From assembly GCA_004554555.1 (NCBI GenBank), contig SFLN01000036.1:1-15731 (forward strand): a DNA stretch of 15,731 nucleotides. The letters run 5' to 3'. Below, in pieces: positions 1 to 5,780 of this stretch. This DNA comes from [Eubacterium] saphenum. Lineage in GTDB: Bacteria; Bacillota; Clostridia; Oscillospirales; Ruminococcaceae. The notes under the pieces were generated by a model. That model had not been told where the DNA came from and searched no databases. It worked only from the letters and a program-made list of their open reading frames with translations. A program made the position numbers and the translations under genes. The stretch's first letter is position 1; each line of letters begins with the position of its first letter.

Positions 1-213
1 TGAAATTTCTGCAAATCTTGTTCAATGAGCGGCAAAAAAATCGCTGAAATTTCAAGCAAAATCGCAGCAATTCCCCCCAAAAATAATTCAAGAAAAATCG
101 CTGAATTTCGACGCAAATTATCGGAAATTTTCTTTTATCGCGCACCTAAAAATTGTCCAAAAATCCGAGCGAAATCGCGTTATATTTCGTTTAACTAAAA
201 CACCGCAAACCCG
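1..213. other. AT-rich non-coding region with degenerate repeats
   Basis: I see no gene here. The first 120 bases contain two full copies and one edge-truncated copy of a degenerate motif of the form CGCTGAA-WTT-N3-5-GCAAA (1-15 partial, 42-60, 99-117). Downstream of the minus-strand dehydrogenase stop there is only a weak hairpin (170-175 pairing with 184-189, CGAAAT/ATTTCG), with a short T run on the minus strand several bases after it. I do not call that a terminator with confidence. Confidence 0.4.
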
Positions 214-1188
214 CTATTTTACTTCGTTCACAAGCTCTTTCCCGCTCAGATAATCATCGAGATTTTTAAGCGTAACCTCGGCAATGTTCGCGAGCGCTTC
301 CTCGGTTAAAAAGGCCTGGTGCGAGGTGACAATAACGTTCGGCCGCGAAACGAGCAGCGAGATTATTTCATCGGTGACAATCTTGTCGGAGTTGTCCTCG
401 AAAAACAGCCCGCTCTCCTCCTCGTAGACATCGAGCGCCGCGCCGCCTATCCGCTTCTCATTCAGCGCGTCTAGGAGCGCTTCGCTGTCGATGAGGTGAC
501 CGCGCGAGGTGTTGACGATAAGCGCGCTCTTTTTCATCAGCCGCAGCGCCGCTTCATCGATGATATAGCGCGTCTGCTTGGTCAGCGGGCAGTGCAGGGA
601 AATGATATCCGAGTTCCTGAAAAGCTCCTCCTTTGAAACGTAGTTTATGCCGCTGTTTTCGGCAGGGTAGAGGTCGTAGGCGATGACGTTCATTCCGAAA
701 CCTCGGCAGATGTCGATGAACACGCGCCCGATTTTTCCAGTACCGATAATGCCCGCAGTCTTCCCGTGCAAATCAAAGCCCGTGAGCCCGTTCAGGCTGA
801 AATTAAAGTCGCGCGTTCTGATATAGGCACGCGGAATTTTTCTGTTCAGCGCGAGGATAAGACCCATCGTGTGCTCGGCGACCGCGTAAGGCGAATAGGC
901 GGGCACACGCAGAATTTTCAGCTTGCCTTTTGCGGCGGCAAGGTCAACGTTGTTGTAGCCCGCGCAGCGCATTAAAATAACCTCAACGCCCTCATTCGCG
1001 AGAATTTCAATAGTTTTCTCGTTCACCACATCGTTGACAAACGCGCAGACCGCCTTGCACCCCTCGGCAAGCTTTGCGTTTTCGGGACGAAGCCGTCCCA
1101 CATAGTAATCTATCTCATAATTTTTGTTGTACTTGTCGAACCATTCCTTGTCGTAAGGCTTTGCGTCAAAAAAAGCGATTTTTTCCAT
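214..1188 (-). CDS. ldhA: D-lactate dehydrogenase (D-2-hydroxyacid dehydrogenase family)
   Basis: This cytoplasmic NAD-dependent enzyme should reduce pyruvate to D-lactate and regenerate NAD+ in fermentation. The 324-residue protein has the full two-domain layout of the family. The catalytic-domain segment RCAGYNNVDL lies near 74-83, followed by RVPAYSPYAVAEH. The Rossmann motif GTGKIG is at 149-154, with the NAD-ribose-binding Asp at 172. The catalytic triad is Arg229 (NTSRG), Glu258 (DVYEEE) and His290 (SHQAF). Spacing of these residues and many stretches (TRDFNFSLNGLTGF, LFFED near the end) follow E. coli LdhA from memory, so LdhA is favoured over other 2-hydroxyacid dehydrogenases. The ATG at 1186-1188 is preceded by the ribosome binding site AAGGAG. 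It is transcribed alone, divergently from the transporter gene. No clear promoter or terminator was found. Another D-2-hydroxyacid substrate cannot be excluded. Confidence 0.87.
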   Translation of the reverse strand: MEKIAFFDAKPYDKEWFDKYNKNYEIDYYVGRLRPENAKLAEGCKAVCAFVNDVVNEKTIEILANEGVEVILMRCAGYNNVDLAAAKGKLKILRVPAYSPYAVAEHTMGLILALNRKIPRAYIRTRDFNFSLNGLTGFDLHGKTAGIIGTGKIGRVFIDICRGFGMNVIAYDLYPAENSGINYVSKEELFRNSDIISLHCPLTKQTRYIIDEAALRLMKKSALIVNTSRGHLIDSEALLDALNEKRIGGAALDVYEEESGLFFEDNSDKIVTDEIISLLVSRPNVIVTSHQAFLTEEALANIAEVTLKNLDDYLSGKELVNEVK

Positions 1189-1249
1189 AAAAATTCTCCT
1201 TCAATTAGTTTGCAATCTGTATTTTTCGCCGATTTAGGTCAAATTATGC

Positions 1250-1278
1250 TTGACAAAATCGGAAAATGTCATTATAAT
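1250..1278 (+). promoter_or_regulatory. Sigma-A promoter of the EamA transporter gene
   Basis: A perfect TTGACA (1250-1255) is separated by exactly 17 bp from a perfect TATAAT (1273-1278). The expected start of transcription is near 1284-1286. That falls on the Shine-Dalgarno sequence itself, so the leader would be only about 10-12 nt. Confidence 0.88.
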
Positions 1279-1295
1279 AAATGAGGAGTGATTTT

Positions 1296-2186
1296 ATGGA
1301 AGAAAAGTCAACGCGGCTGAAAAAAGCCGTTTTATTTATTGTCTTATCGGCACTTGCATTTGCGTTTATGAACCTGTTTGTGCGGCTTTCGGGCAACGTG
1401 CCGATTATTCAGAAAACGTTTTTCCGCAACCTTTTCGCGGTGTTTGTCGCGTCAATTACGATGATTAAACACAAGCACCCGATTTTGCCGAAAAAATCCG
1501 AGGCGTTTGACCTGCTGATGAGAGCGGGATTTGGGTATCTCGGCGTGTGCTGCAACTTTTACGCTTTGACCAACCTGAACGCTGCGGACGCGTCGATGCT
1601 GAACAAAATCTCACCGTTTTTCGCGATTGTTTTCTCGGGAATTATCCTCAAAGAGCGCGCAAACAAAATTCAATGGCTGATTGTACTCATCGCGTTTGCG
1701 GGAGCAATTTTCGTGCTCAAACCAACGCTTTCGAATGTCCAGCTTTTGCCGTCGATAGCGGGATTTGTCGGCGGAGCGTGCGCGGGACTTGCGTATGCGT
1801 TTGTCCGCAGAGCCTCGTCAAAGGGCGTGCCGGGGTATTACATAGTGTTTTTCTTCTCGGCATTTTCGACGCTTTGCGCGCTGCCGTTTGTGGTTTTCGA
1901 TTATCACCCGATGGAGCTCTGGCAGCTTTTGTGCCTGCTCGGAGCGGGCTGCGCGGCGGCGTGCGGTCAGTTTGCGATAACCGCAGCTTATACTTACGCG
2001 CCCGCGAAAGAGGTTTCGATATACGACTACTCTTCGATAATTTTCACGGCAATCCTCGGCTACTTCTTCATGAACGAAATCCCCGATATATACAGCTTCA
2101 TCGGCTTTTTCATCATAATTGCGGCGGCGGTTGCGATGTTTTTGTACAACAACCGAAAGCTGCCCGAAAGCAAAGACAAGCGGTGA
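1296..2186 (+). CDS. EamA/DMT-family membrane transporter
   Basis: This is an inner-membrane permease of the drug/metabolite transporter superfamily, which exports or takes up small metabolites; the substrate cannot be read from the sequence. The 296-residue protein is made almost entirely of hydrophobic segments, consistent with about ten helices in two EamA repeats. The first repeat ends near ISPFFAIVFSGIILKERANKIQWL and the second near YDYSSIIFTAILGYFFMNEIP; the Glu after each pair of helices is typical of the family. The start is placed at the ATG at 1296, giving MEEKSTRL. An in-frame ATG at 1281 contains the ribosome binding site GAGGAG and lies at or before the predicted transcript start, so it is unlikely to be used. 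The C-terminus is short and basic and should be cytoplasmic. The gene appears monocistronic, with its own promoter and a terminator shared with the next, convergent gene. Confidence 0.85.
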   Translation: MEEKSTRLKKAVLFIVLSALAFAFMNLFVRLSGNVPIIQKTFFRNLFAVFVASITMIKHKHPILPKKSEAFDLLMRAGFGYLGVCCNFYALTNLNAADASMLNKISPFFAIVFSGIILKERANKIQWLIVLIAFAGAIFVLKPTLSNVQLLPSIAGFVGGACAGLAYAFVRRASSKGVPGYYIVFFFSAFSTLCALPFVVFDYHPMELWQLLCLLGAGCAAACGQFAITAAYTYAPAKEVSIYDYSSIIFTAILGYFFMNEIPDIYSFIGFFIIIAAAVAMFLYNNRKLPESKDKR

Positions 2187-2216
2187 GCAAGTTCTGAAAA
2201 ATGATTTTTCCAAACA

Positions 2217-2245
2217 AAAAACCGGAGCGAAAAACTCCGGTTTTT
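2217..2245. terminator. Bidirectional Rho-independent terminator
   Basis: An 11-bp stem (2217-2227 with 2235-2245) has a 7-nt loop. Its core CCGGAG/CTCCGG is flanked by an A tract on the left and a T tract on the right. It can therefore terminate both the plus-strand transporter transcript and the minus-strand DUF1508 transcript. Confidence 0.9.
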
Positions 2246-2265
2246 ATGTATGATTTGACGAAAAA

Positions 2266-2646
2266 TTACTTGTCTTCAACCTCAACAATCTTCGCGTCAA
2301 CAACATTTTTCTTGATGCTCTCGATGCCGTTCTTGCAGCCTGCCTTAGCCTTGTAGCCCTCGCCGGTTGCGATAATCTGACCGTTCTTTGCCTTCAGGCG
2401 GAAACGGAACTCGCCCTTTTTGTCGGTGTAAAGCTCGAACTTGGGGTTCTTTTCGGTAGCGAAGCCCTCAACGGTCTGGTCCTCGACAGGAGCCTCGGGA
2501 GCGTTTGTGATTACGCTGTTTATGCCGTTTTTGCAAGCGTCAAGAGTGTTGTAGGTTTCGCTTGTTGCGATAACTTCACCGTTGCCTGCCTTGAGGTTGA
2601 ACACAAATCCATCGTTCTTGGTCTTCTTGATTTCAAACTTGCCCAT
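2266..2646 (-). CDS. Tandem DUF1508 (YegP-like) protein
   Basis: The 126-residue protein consists of two copies of the DUF1508/YegP domain (about residues 3-48 and 66-115). Each follows the pattern F-E-(I/L)-x-(12)-F-x-L-K-A-x-N-G-(E/Q)-(V/I)-I-A-T-(S/G)-E-x-Y, then a conserved CKNGI(N/E)S. The family is small, cytoplasmic and of uncertain function; E. coli YegP also carries two copies. The domains are separated by an acidic linker (PEAPVEDQTVEGFATEK). A longer frame opens with TTG at 2664, but that part overlaps the ribosome binding site AAAGGACGG, so the ATG at 2644-2646 is taken as the start. It has its own promoter and shares a terminator with the convergent transporter, so it is probably monocistronic. 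Function is not known. Confidence 0.85.
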   Translation of the reverse strand: MGKFEIKKTKNDGFVFNLKAGNGEVIATSETYNTLDACKNGINSVITNAPEAPVEDQTVEGFATEKNPKFELYTDKKGEFRFRLKAKNGQIIATGEGYKAKAGCKNGIESIKKNVVDAKIVEVEDK

Positions 2647-2695
2647 AATTTTCCGTCCTTTCAAAAGTCGAATTTTAGGATAAACCTATAGTTTT

Positions 2696-2724
2696 ATTTT
2701 AGCATTATTTCTCTCCCTTGTCAA
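2696..2724 (-). promoter_or_regulatory. Sigma-A promoter of the DUF1508 gene
   Basis: Read on the minus strand, TTGACA (2719-2724) is followed after 17 bp by TAAAAT (2696-2701). This leaves an untranslated leader of roughly 43 nt before the ATG. Confidence 0.75.
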
Positions 2725-2841
2725 GCATTTTACGAATAATTTTTCACATTTTACAATTACGTTTGTGCTATTTAACAATTTTTGCATTAAACAAAAATAC
2801 TGCCGCGCGGTTATCTTTGGCAATTCACCGTGAAAAAATGC

Positions 2842-2870
2842 TTGACAAAAACGGCGAATTGTGGTATAAT
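2842..2870 (+). promoter_or_regulatory. Sigma-A promoter of tRNA-Leu
   Basis: A consensus TTGACA (2842-2847), a 17-bp spacer and TATAAT (2865-2870) are present, with an extended -10 TGG just before the TATAAT. This is a strong promoter, as expected for a stable RNA. The -10 box ends 17 bp before the mature tRNA. Confidence 0.9.
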
Positions 2871-2887
2871 ATACTTTGTTATAAAAC

Positions 2888-2974
2888 GCTGATGTGGCGA
2901 AATCGGCAGACGCAAGGGACTTAAAATCCCTCGGTGGCAACACCGTACCGGTTCAAGTCCGGTCATCAGCACCA
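2888..2974 (+). tRNA. tRNA-Leu (anticodon UAA)
   Basis: A complete cloverleaf with a long class II variable arm. The acceptor stem is GCTGATG (2888-2894) with CATCAGC (2964-2970), followed by discriminator A and an encoded CCA (2972-2974). The anticodon stem AGGGA/TCCCT holds loop CTTAAAA with anticodon TAA (2922-2924), which reads UUA. The variable arm CGGTGGCAACACCG forms its own hairpin. The T arm is ACCGG-TTCAAGT-CCGGT. It stands alone between its promoter and a terminator, and its 3' end is not repeated further along, so it does not look like an occupied integration site. Confidence 0.96.
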
Positions 2975-2998
2975 GCCGGTGCGACCAGCGGCGTATTT

Positions 2999-3028
2999 CG
3001 CCCCTAGTATCTTCTAGGGGCGATTTTT
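2999..3028 (+). terminator. Rho-independent terminator of tRNA-Leu
   Basis: A 9-bp stem (2999-3007 CGCCCCTAG with 3014-3022 CTAGGGGCG) and a 6-nt loop are followed by ATTTTT. It ends the tRNA transcript 25 nt after the CCA. A second small hairpin (3028-3041, TCACT/AGTGA) follows directly. Confidence 0.88.
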
Positions 3029-3037
3029 CACTCGCAA

Positions 3038-3700
3038 GTGACTTTGGTGCAGAAATATTGTAATGTTGGAGGGATTCTTATATTTTATTTGAATGATTTT
3101 TTGATAAAAGAATTATCAAAGATATCCGGTTTTAAAGACGCGTTTCTTGAAGAAATTAGGGTTGAAGAAAAAAATGATGAAAATTCAGAACCAGAACAGC
3201 AAGAAATTGAAATTAGCCGAGAGGTAGTAATAGAATACTTAACCAAGTCCGGATATGAGTTGACACAGGAAAACTATGATATGGCAGAGAAGATGCTCAA
3301 ATCAAAGGATGCAAATAAACTTGCTAGTACCTTGAAAAATGCAGGTAGAATGCCCGAACCTAAATATAATACTGTAAATCATTTATATGATTTATCGGTT
3401 GATGAATTAAAATCGCTTTTAAGTCTTGAAATCTTAAATCGCCTAACTAGTATTGATAATCATATTTCAAAAATAAAATATTCATATGCTGTAGAAATAG
3501 TTAAAGATACGTTTGGTGGAAAAACAAATAGTTCTGCATTGAGTTATACACTAAATGAATATGCTAAAGAAGGATATAGACTTGTAAGTGCTTTTACAAA
3601 TGAATTAGGCAAGAATGCCGTATCTGTTGGCAATGTTGGCATAAACTCAACGGCTGATGAGGTTGTGTTAATATTTGAAAAAGCAATTGTTGAAGAATAG
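3038..3700 (+). CDS. Hypothetical protein with DUF4177-like C-terminus
   Basis: I recognise only the C-terminal third. From about residue 147 the pattern YSYAVEIV-(9)-SSALSYTLNEYAKEGYRLVSAF, ending in EVVLIFEK, resembles the small DUF4177 fold, whose function is unknown. The rest is charged and mostly helical: an acidic Glu-rich stretch (residues 40-60) and a middle part (61-145) with no motif I know. There is no signal peptide or membrane segment. The start is unclear. The open frame begins with GTG at 3038, but that codon has no ribosome binding site. The only good site, GGAGGG at 3068-3073, is followed in frame by no ATG or GTG; TTG at 3089 is 15 nt away. The true start may be 3089, a non-standard codon, or the gene may be clipped at its 5' end. 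Codons are much richer in A and T than in the neighbours, which suggests acquisition by transfer. Confidence 0.6.
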   Translation: MTLVQKYCNVGGILIFYLNDFLIKELSKISGFKDAFLEEIRVEEKNDENSEPEQQEIEISREVVIEYLTKSGYELTQENYDMAEKMLKSKDANKLASTLKNAGRMPEPKYNTVNHLYDLSVDELKSLLSLEILNRLTSIDNHISKIKYSYAVEIVKDTFGGKTNSSALSYTLNEYAKEGYRLVSAFTNELGKNAVSVGNVGINSTADEVVLIFEKAIVEE

Positions 3701-3731
3701 TTGTTAATTCTCACCGAAAAATCCCCATAAA

Positions 3732-4718
3732 TCAAGCCGCCGCAGATGTTGATTCTGCGGCGGTTGTTTCACTTGTTTGATTTGACGAACTTGATTCGCT
3801 CGGTGAACTCGATTCGCTTGATGAACCGGATTCGCTTGATTGAACAGGCTCGGTTGCCTGTGTTATATCAACCTGTTCAAAAAACGCGTGGAGCATTTTG
3901 TAGTAGGCGAGGTCGTTGAGGTGAATTCCGTCGCCCGATGAAAAGTACCATTGAAGCTCGCCTTTTTCGTTTTGCAGCGCGTCGTGGATATTCACAAATT
4001 GAACGCGCTCGGGGTAGTTTTCGGCTATGTAATCGGAGAGCGCGCGGTTGAACTCGACAATGCGTGAATTTGGCGTAAAATCCGAGCAAATCGGCGAAAT
4101 GCTCAGCACCAAAACGTCCGTTTCGGGCAGCTCCAGCACCTTGTCGATAACCTTCCGGTAATTCTCGCAGTATTCCTGCGCGTCGGTCATATTTACGTCG
4201 TTCATTCCCATCCAGAAGATAACGTGCTTTGGCTTTGTTTCTTGGATTACGGACAGGAAATCGATATCCTTGCCCTTGCGGAAAAACTCCATTTCAAAGA
4301 TATTTCGCGCACCGGCGTTTCCCACTCCGAGCACATTTTCCGCTTTCAGCACACCGAAAACCTCAAGTCCTCTGCAAATGCTGTCGCCGATGAAAAGCGA
4401 CTGCTCGGTGAATTTCCTTTGTTCATCGGTAAGGCTGAGTTCTATGTAAGGAATTTGGCTGTAATCGGGTGTTGACGAGGAAAATTCGAGACAAGCGGTT
4501 GATGAGCTTGACGTACTCGAGAAGCTGCTTGAGGAGCTTGATGAGCTCGATGAAGAGGAGCTTTCGGTTTCCTCGGGAACGGTTGTCGAAGAACTCTCCG
4601 ACGGCGAGGAAATCAAGCTGTTCGAGCCGTAAACCGAGGTTGACAGCGACGGGTTATAGCCGCACCCGCAAAGCAAAATCGCAGCTGCGAAAGCTGTGAC
4701 AAAAAGTCTTTTTTTCAT
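3732..4718 (-). CDS. Serine-rich SGNH/GDSL hydrolase lipoprotein
   Basis: This is predicted to be a surface-anchored esterase or acetylhydrolase of the SGNH superfamily; the substrate is unknown. The 328-residue protein starts with a lipoprotein signal (MKKR, a hydrophobic run, lipobox LCGC with Cys19 as the lipidated residue). A Ser/Thr/Glu linker follows (about 22-84), including 13 consecutive serines at 53-65. The hydrolase domain spans about 88-283. It shows block I with nucleophile Ser113 (FIGDSICRG), Gly in VGNAGA (near 132-137), block III GMND with Asn173, and block V DGIH with Asp263 and His266, so all catalytic residues are present. The C-terminus is again Ser-rich (292-317) and ends ESTSAAA. 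The start has only a weak GGCGA-type ribosome binding site, but the signal peptide supports it. Low-complexity linkers on both sides suggest a domain held away from the membrane. No promoter was found. Confidence 0.85.
   Translation of the reverse strand: MKKRLFVTAFAAAILLCGCGYNPSLSTSVYGSNSLISSPSESSSTTVPEETESSSSSSSSSSSSSFSSTSSSSTACLEFSSSTPDYSQIPYIELSLTDEQRKFTEQSLFIGDSICRGLEVFGVLKAENVLGVGNAGARNIFEMEFFRKGKDIDFLSVIQETKPKHVIFWMGMNDVNMTDAQEYCENYRKVIDKVLELPETDVLVLSISPICSDFTPNSRIVEFNRALSDYIAENYPERVQFVNIHDALQNEKGELQWYFSSGDGIHLNDLAYYKMLHAFFEQVDITQATEPVQSSESGSSSESSSPSESSSSNQTSETTAAESTSAAA
3735..3765 (+). terminator. Hairpin in the 3' end of the lipoprotein gene, possible terminator
   Basis: A 12-bp stem with one G-T pair (3735-3746 with 3754-3765) and a 7-nt loop starts directly beside the stop codon of the minus-strand lipoprotein. 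Its right arm and what follows (GGCGGTTGTTTC) resemble a weak Rho-independent terminator for the convergent plus-strand gene. The stem lies in codons for the Ala-rich protein tail. Confidence 0.5.
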
Positions 4719-4827
4719 ACAAATTTCGCCGTTTGGTTAAAGTCAACACCGCGCAATCATTGCACTCGGACGCTTGCTTTCACACGCAATTCCCTCGCAA
4801 CAATTTCCCGGTGCTGCCCTAAAACTA

Positions 4828-4849
4828 ACCCGCCGACTGCTCGGCGGGT
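4828..4849 (-). terminator. Rho-independent terminator of the SCP2/H1-like gene
   Basis: A 9-bp GC-rich stem (4828-4836 with 4841-4849, ACCCGCCGA/TCGGCGGGT) has a 4-nt loop. On the minus strand it is followed by TAGTTTT. It lies 22 nt after the stop codon of the minus-strand gene. Confidence 0.8.
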
Positions 4850-4871
4850 GTAAGTTGAATTAAGAGCCTTA

Positions 4872-5462
4872 TTACTTTTTCTTGCTGTTCTTTGTTGCCT
4901 TAGCAGCAGGCTTTGCAGCGGGTTTAGCTGCGGGCTTTACAGCAGGAGCCTTTGCCTCAGCCTTAGCGGGAGCAGCCTTAACTTCAGTCTTTGCGGGAGC
5001 TGCGGGAGCTTTAACCTCAGCCTTTGCGGGAACTGCGGGAGCTTTAACCTCAGCCTTTGCAGCAGGAGCAGCGGGCTTTGCAGCCTTAGCGGGAGCAGCC
5101 TTCTTTGCGGGAGCCTTAGCAGCCGCCTTCTTAGCGGGAACCAGAACCTCAAGCGCCTTGAACTTTGCAACGTCGCCCGACTTAACCTTAATAAATCCCT
5201 TGTCGAGAGCGTCTGTGAAGGAGAGCGCGCCGCTGAAAATCTTGTCAATAATCTCGGGAGCAGCCTCGATAGCGCAGCCGTTGTCGTTGTAAGGATAAGG
5301 AGCAACGAGGATTTTTCCTTCTCTTACAGCAACGTACAAATCTTCGTTTGCTTCTGAAATCAGAGAGATGGAAACTGCAACGGTATCCTCAAATTTCTTC
5401 GCTTTTGCAGCGGCGGGTTTAAGATAACCCATTACCTTTTCGGAAAGCTCTGCGTTGTTCAT
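4872..5462 (-). CDS. SCP2-like domain protein with histone-H1-like Ala/Lys/Pro tail
   Basis: This 196-residue protein has two parts. Residues 1-108 form a compact domain whose pattern (DLYVAVREGKILV near 41-53, EIIDKIFSGALSFTDALDKGFIKVKSGDVAKFKALEVL at 70-107, given here only as pattern) recalls SCP2 sterol-carrier-like domains, which end in a G-x-I-K-(V/I)-x-x-G-D signature. Residues 109-196 are almost only Ala, Lys and Pro with some Glu and Val, ending in KNSKKK; this strongly resembles bacterial histone-H1-like, DNA- or RNA-binding tails. The tail has an 11-residue repeat (KAEVKAPAVPA-type) encoded by a 33-bp tandem repeat. The start ATG has an AGGAGG ribosome binding site (5471-5476). It has its own promoter and terminator, so it is a single-gene unit, divergent from the phosphoglucomutase gene. 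No signal peptide is seen, so it is cytoplasmic. The exact function is not known; nucleoid or RNA association is an inference from the tail. Confidence 0.7.
   Translation of the reverse strand: MNNAELSEKVMGYLKPAAAKAKKFEDTVAVSISLISEANEDLYVAVREGKILVAPYPYNDNGCAIEAAPEIIDKIFSGALSFTDALDKGFIKVKSGDVAKFKALEVLVPAKKAAAKAPAKKAAPAKAAKPAAPAAKAEVKAPAVPAKAEVKAPAAPAKTEVKAAPAKAEAKAPAVKPAAKPAAKPAAKATKNSKKK
4987..5052 (-). repeat. 33-bp tandem repeat in the Ala/Lys/Pro tail
   Basis: Two copies (4987-5019 and 5020-5052) differ at only two positions. Each encodes 11 residues of the KAEVKAPA(V/A)PA type. Further degenerate copies lie on both sides, so the tail probably grew by slippage or unequal exchange. Confidence 0.85.
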
Positions 5463-5543
5463 AATAAAATCCTCCTATACATTTGGAATATCAAACTTTT
5501 TTGCACACCTAAATTTCGCACTTCTGCAAAATTTCATAATCTA

Positions 5544-5572
5544 AGTATATCATACATTCTGTATAATTGCAA
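5544..5572 (-). promoter_or_regulatory. Promoter of the SCP2/H1-like gene
   Basis: On the minus strand TTGCAA (5567-5572) is followed after 17 bp by TATACT (5544-5549), with an extended -10 TGA just before it. The predicted leader is roughly 70-75 nt. Confidence 0.65.
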
Positions 5573-5577
5573 TAGGC

Positions 5578-5601
5578 AATATTTATAAATTTATAAATAT
5601 T
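5578..5601. repeat. Perfect 24-bp palindrome
   Basis: The half-site AATATTTATAAA is followed immediately by its exact reverse complement. It begins 6 bp upstream of the minus-strand -35 box and about 85 bp before the plus-strand -35 box, so it could be an operator or an AT-rich upstream element. Confidence 0.6.
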
Positions 5602-5686
5602 TTCAAATAATTTATATATAAATGCTATAATACAGCCCTAATTTTTGTTATTTTTTAAGAAAACTTTCGATTAAAAAAATAAACTC

Positions 5687-5715
5687 TTGAAAAAGAAAAA
5701 TCAATGTGTTATAAT
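5687..5715 (+). promoter_or_regulatory. Sigma-A promoter of the phosphohexomutase gene
   Basis: TTGAAA (5687-5692), a 17-bp spacer and TATAAT (5710-5715) are present, with an extended -10 TGT directly before the TATAAT. The leader would be about 60 nt. Confidence 0.85.
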
Positions 5716-5780
5716 GAAAAAGGAAAATATACTCAGAAAAATTCAAGAGAATTTTTTGTGAATTTAAGGAGGAAATTATT

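Larger units (their letters stand above)
5463..5780. other. AT-rich divergent regulatory spacer
   Basis: This 318-bp spacer separates two divergent genes. It carries a minus-strand promoter at 5544-5572, a perfect 24-bp palindrome at 5578-5601, a shorter 14-bp palindrome at 5610-5623 (ATTTATATATAAAT), and a plus-strand promoter at 5687-5715. It also holds a ribosome binding site for each gene. I see no further gene in it. Confidence 0.7.

Noticed and set aside
1547..2197. Second plus-strand frame inside the transporter gene
   Set aside because: It overlaps a clear ten-helix EamA protein, is Arg/Cys-rich, and lacks a start signal.
2686..2943. Small open frames on both strands across the tRNA-Leu region
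   Set aside because: They run into or across the tRNA and its promoter and have no coding signature.
2888..3765. tRNA-Leu as the attachment site of a small integrated element holding the AT-rich gene
   Set aside because: The tRNA 3' end is not repeated further right, the tRNA has its own intact terminator, and no integrase is present. Acquisition of the gene by another route remains possible.
4882..5292. Plus-strand Ala/Gly-rich open frame opposite the SCP2/H1-like gene
   Set aside because: It is the mirror image of the Ala/Lys/Pro codons and has no promoter or ribosome binding site, while the minus-strand gene has both.
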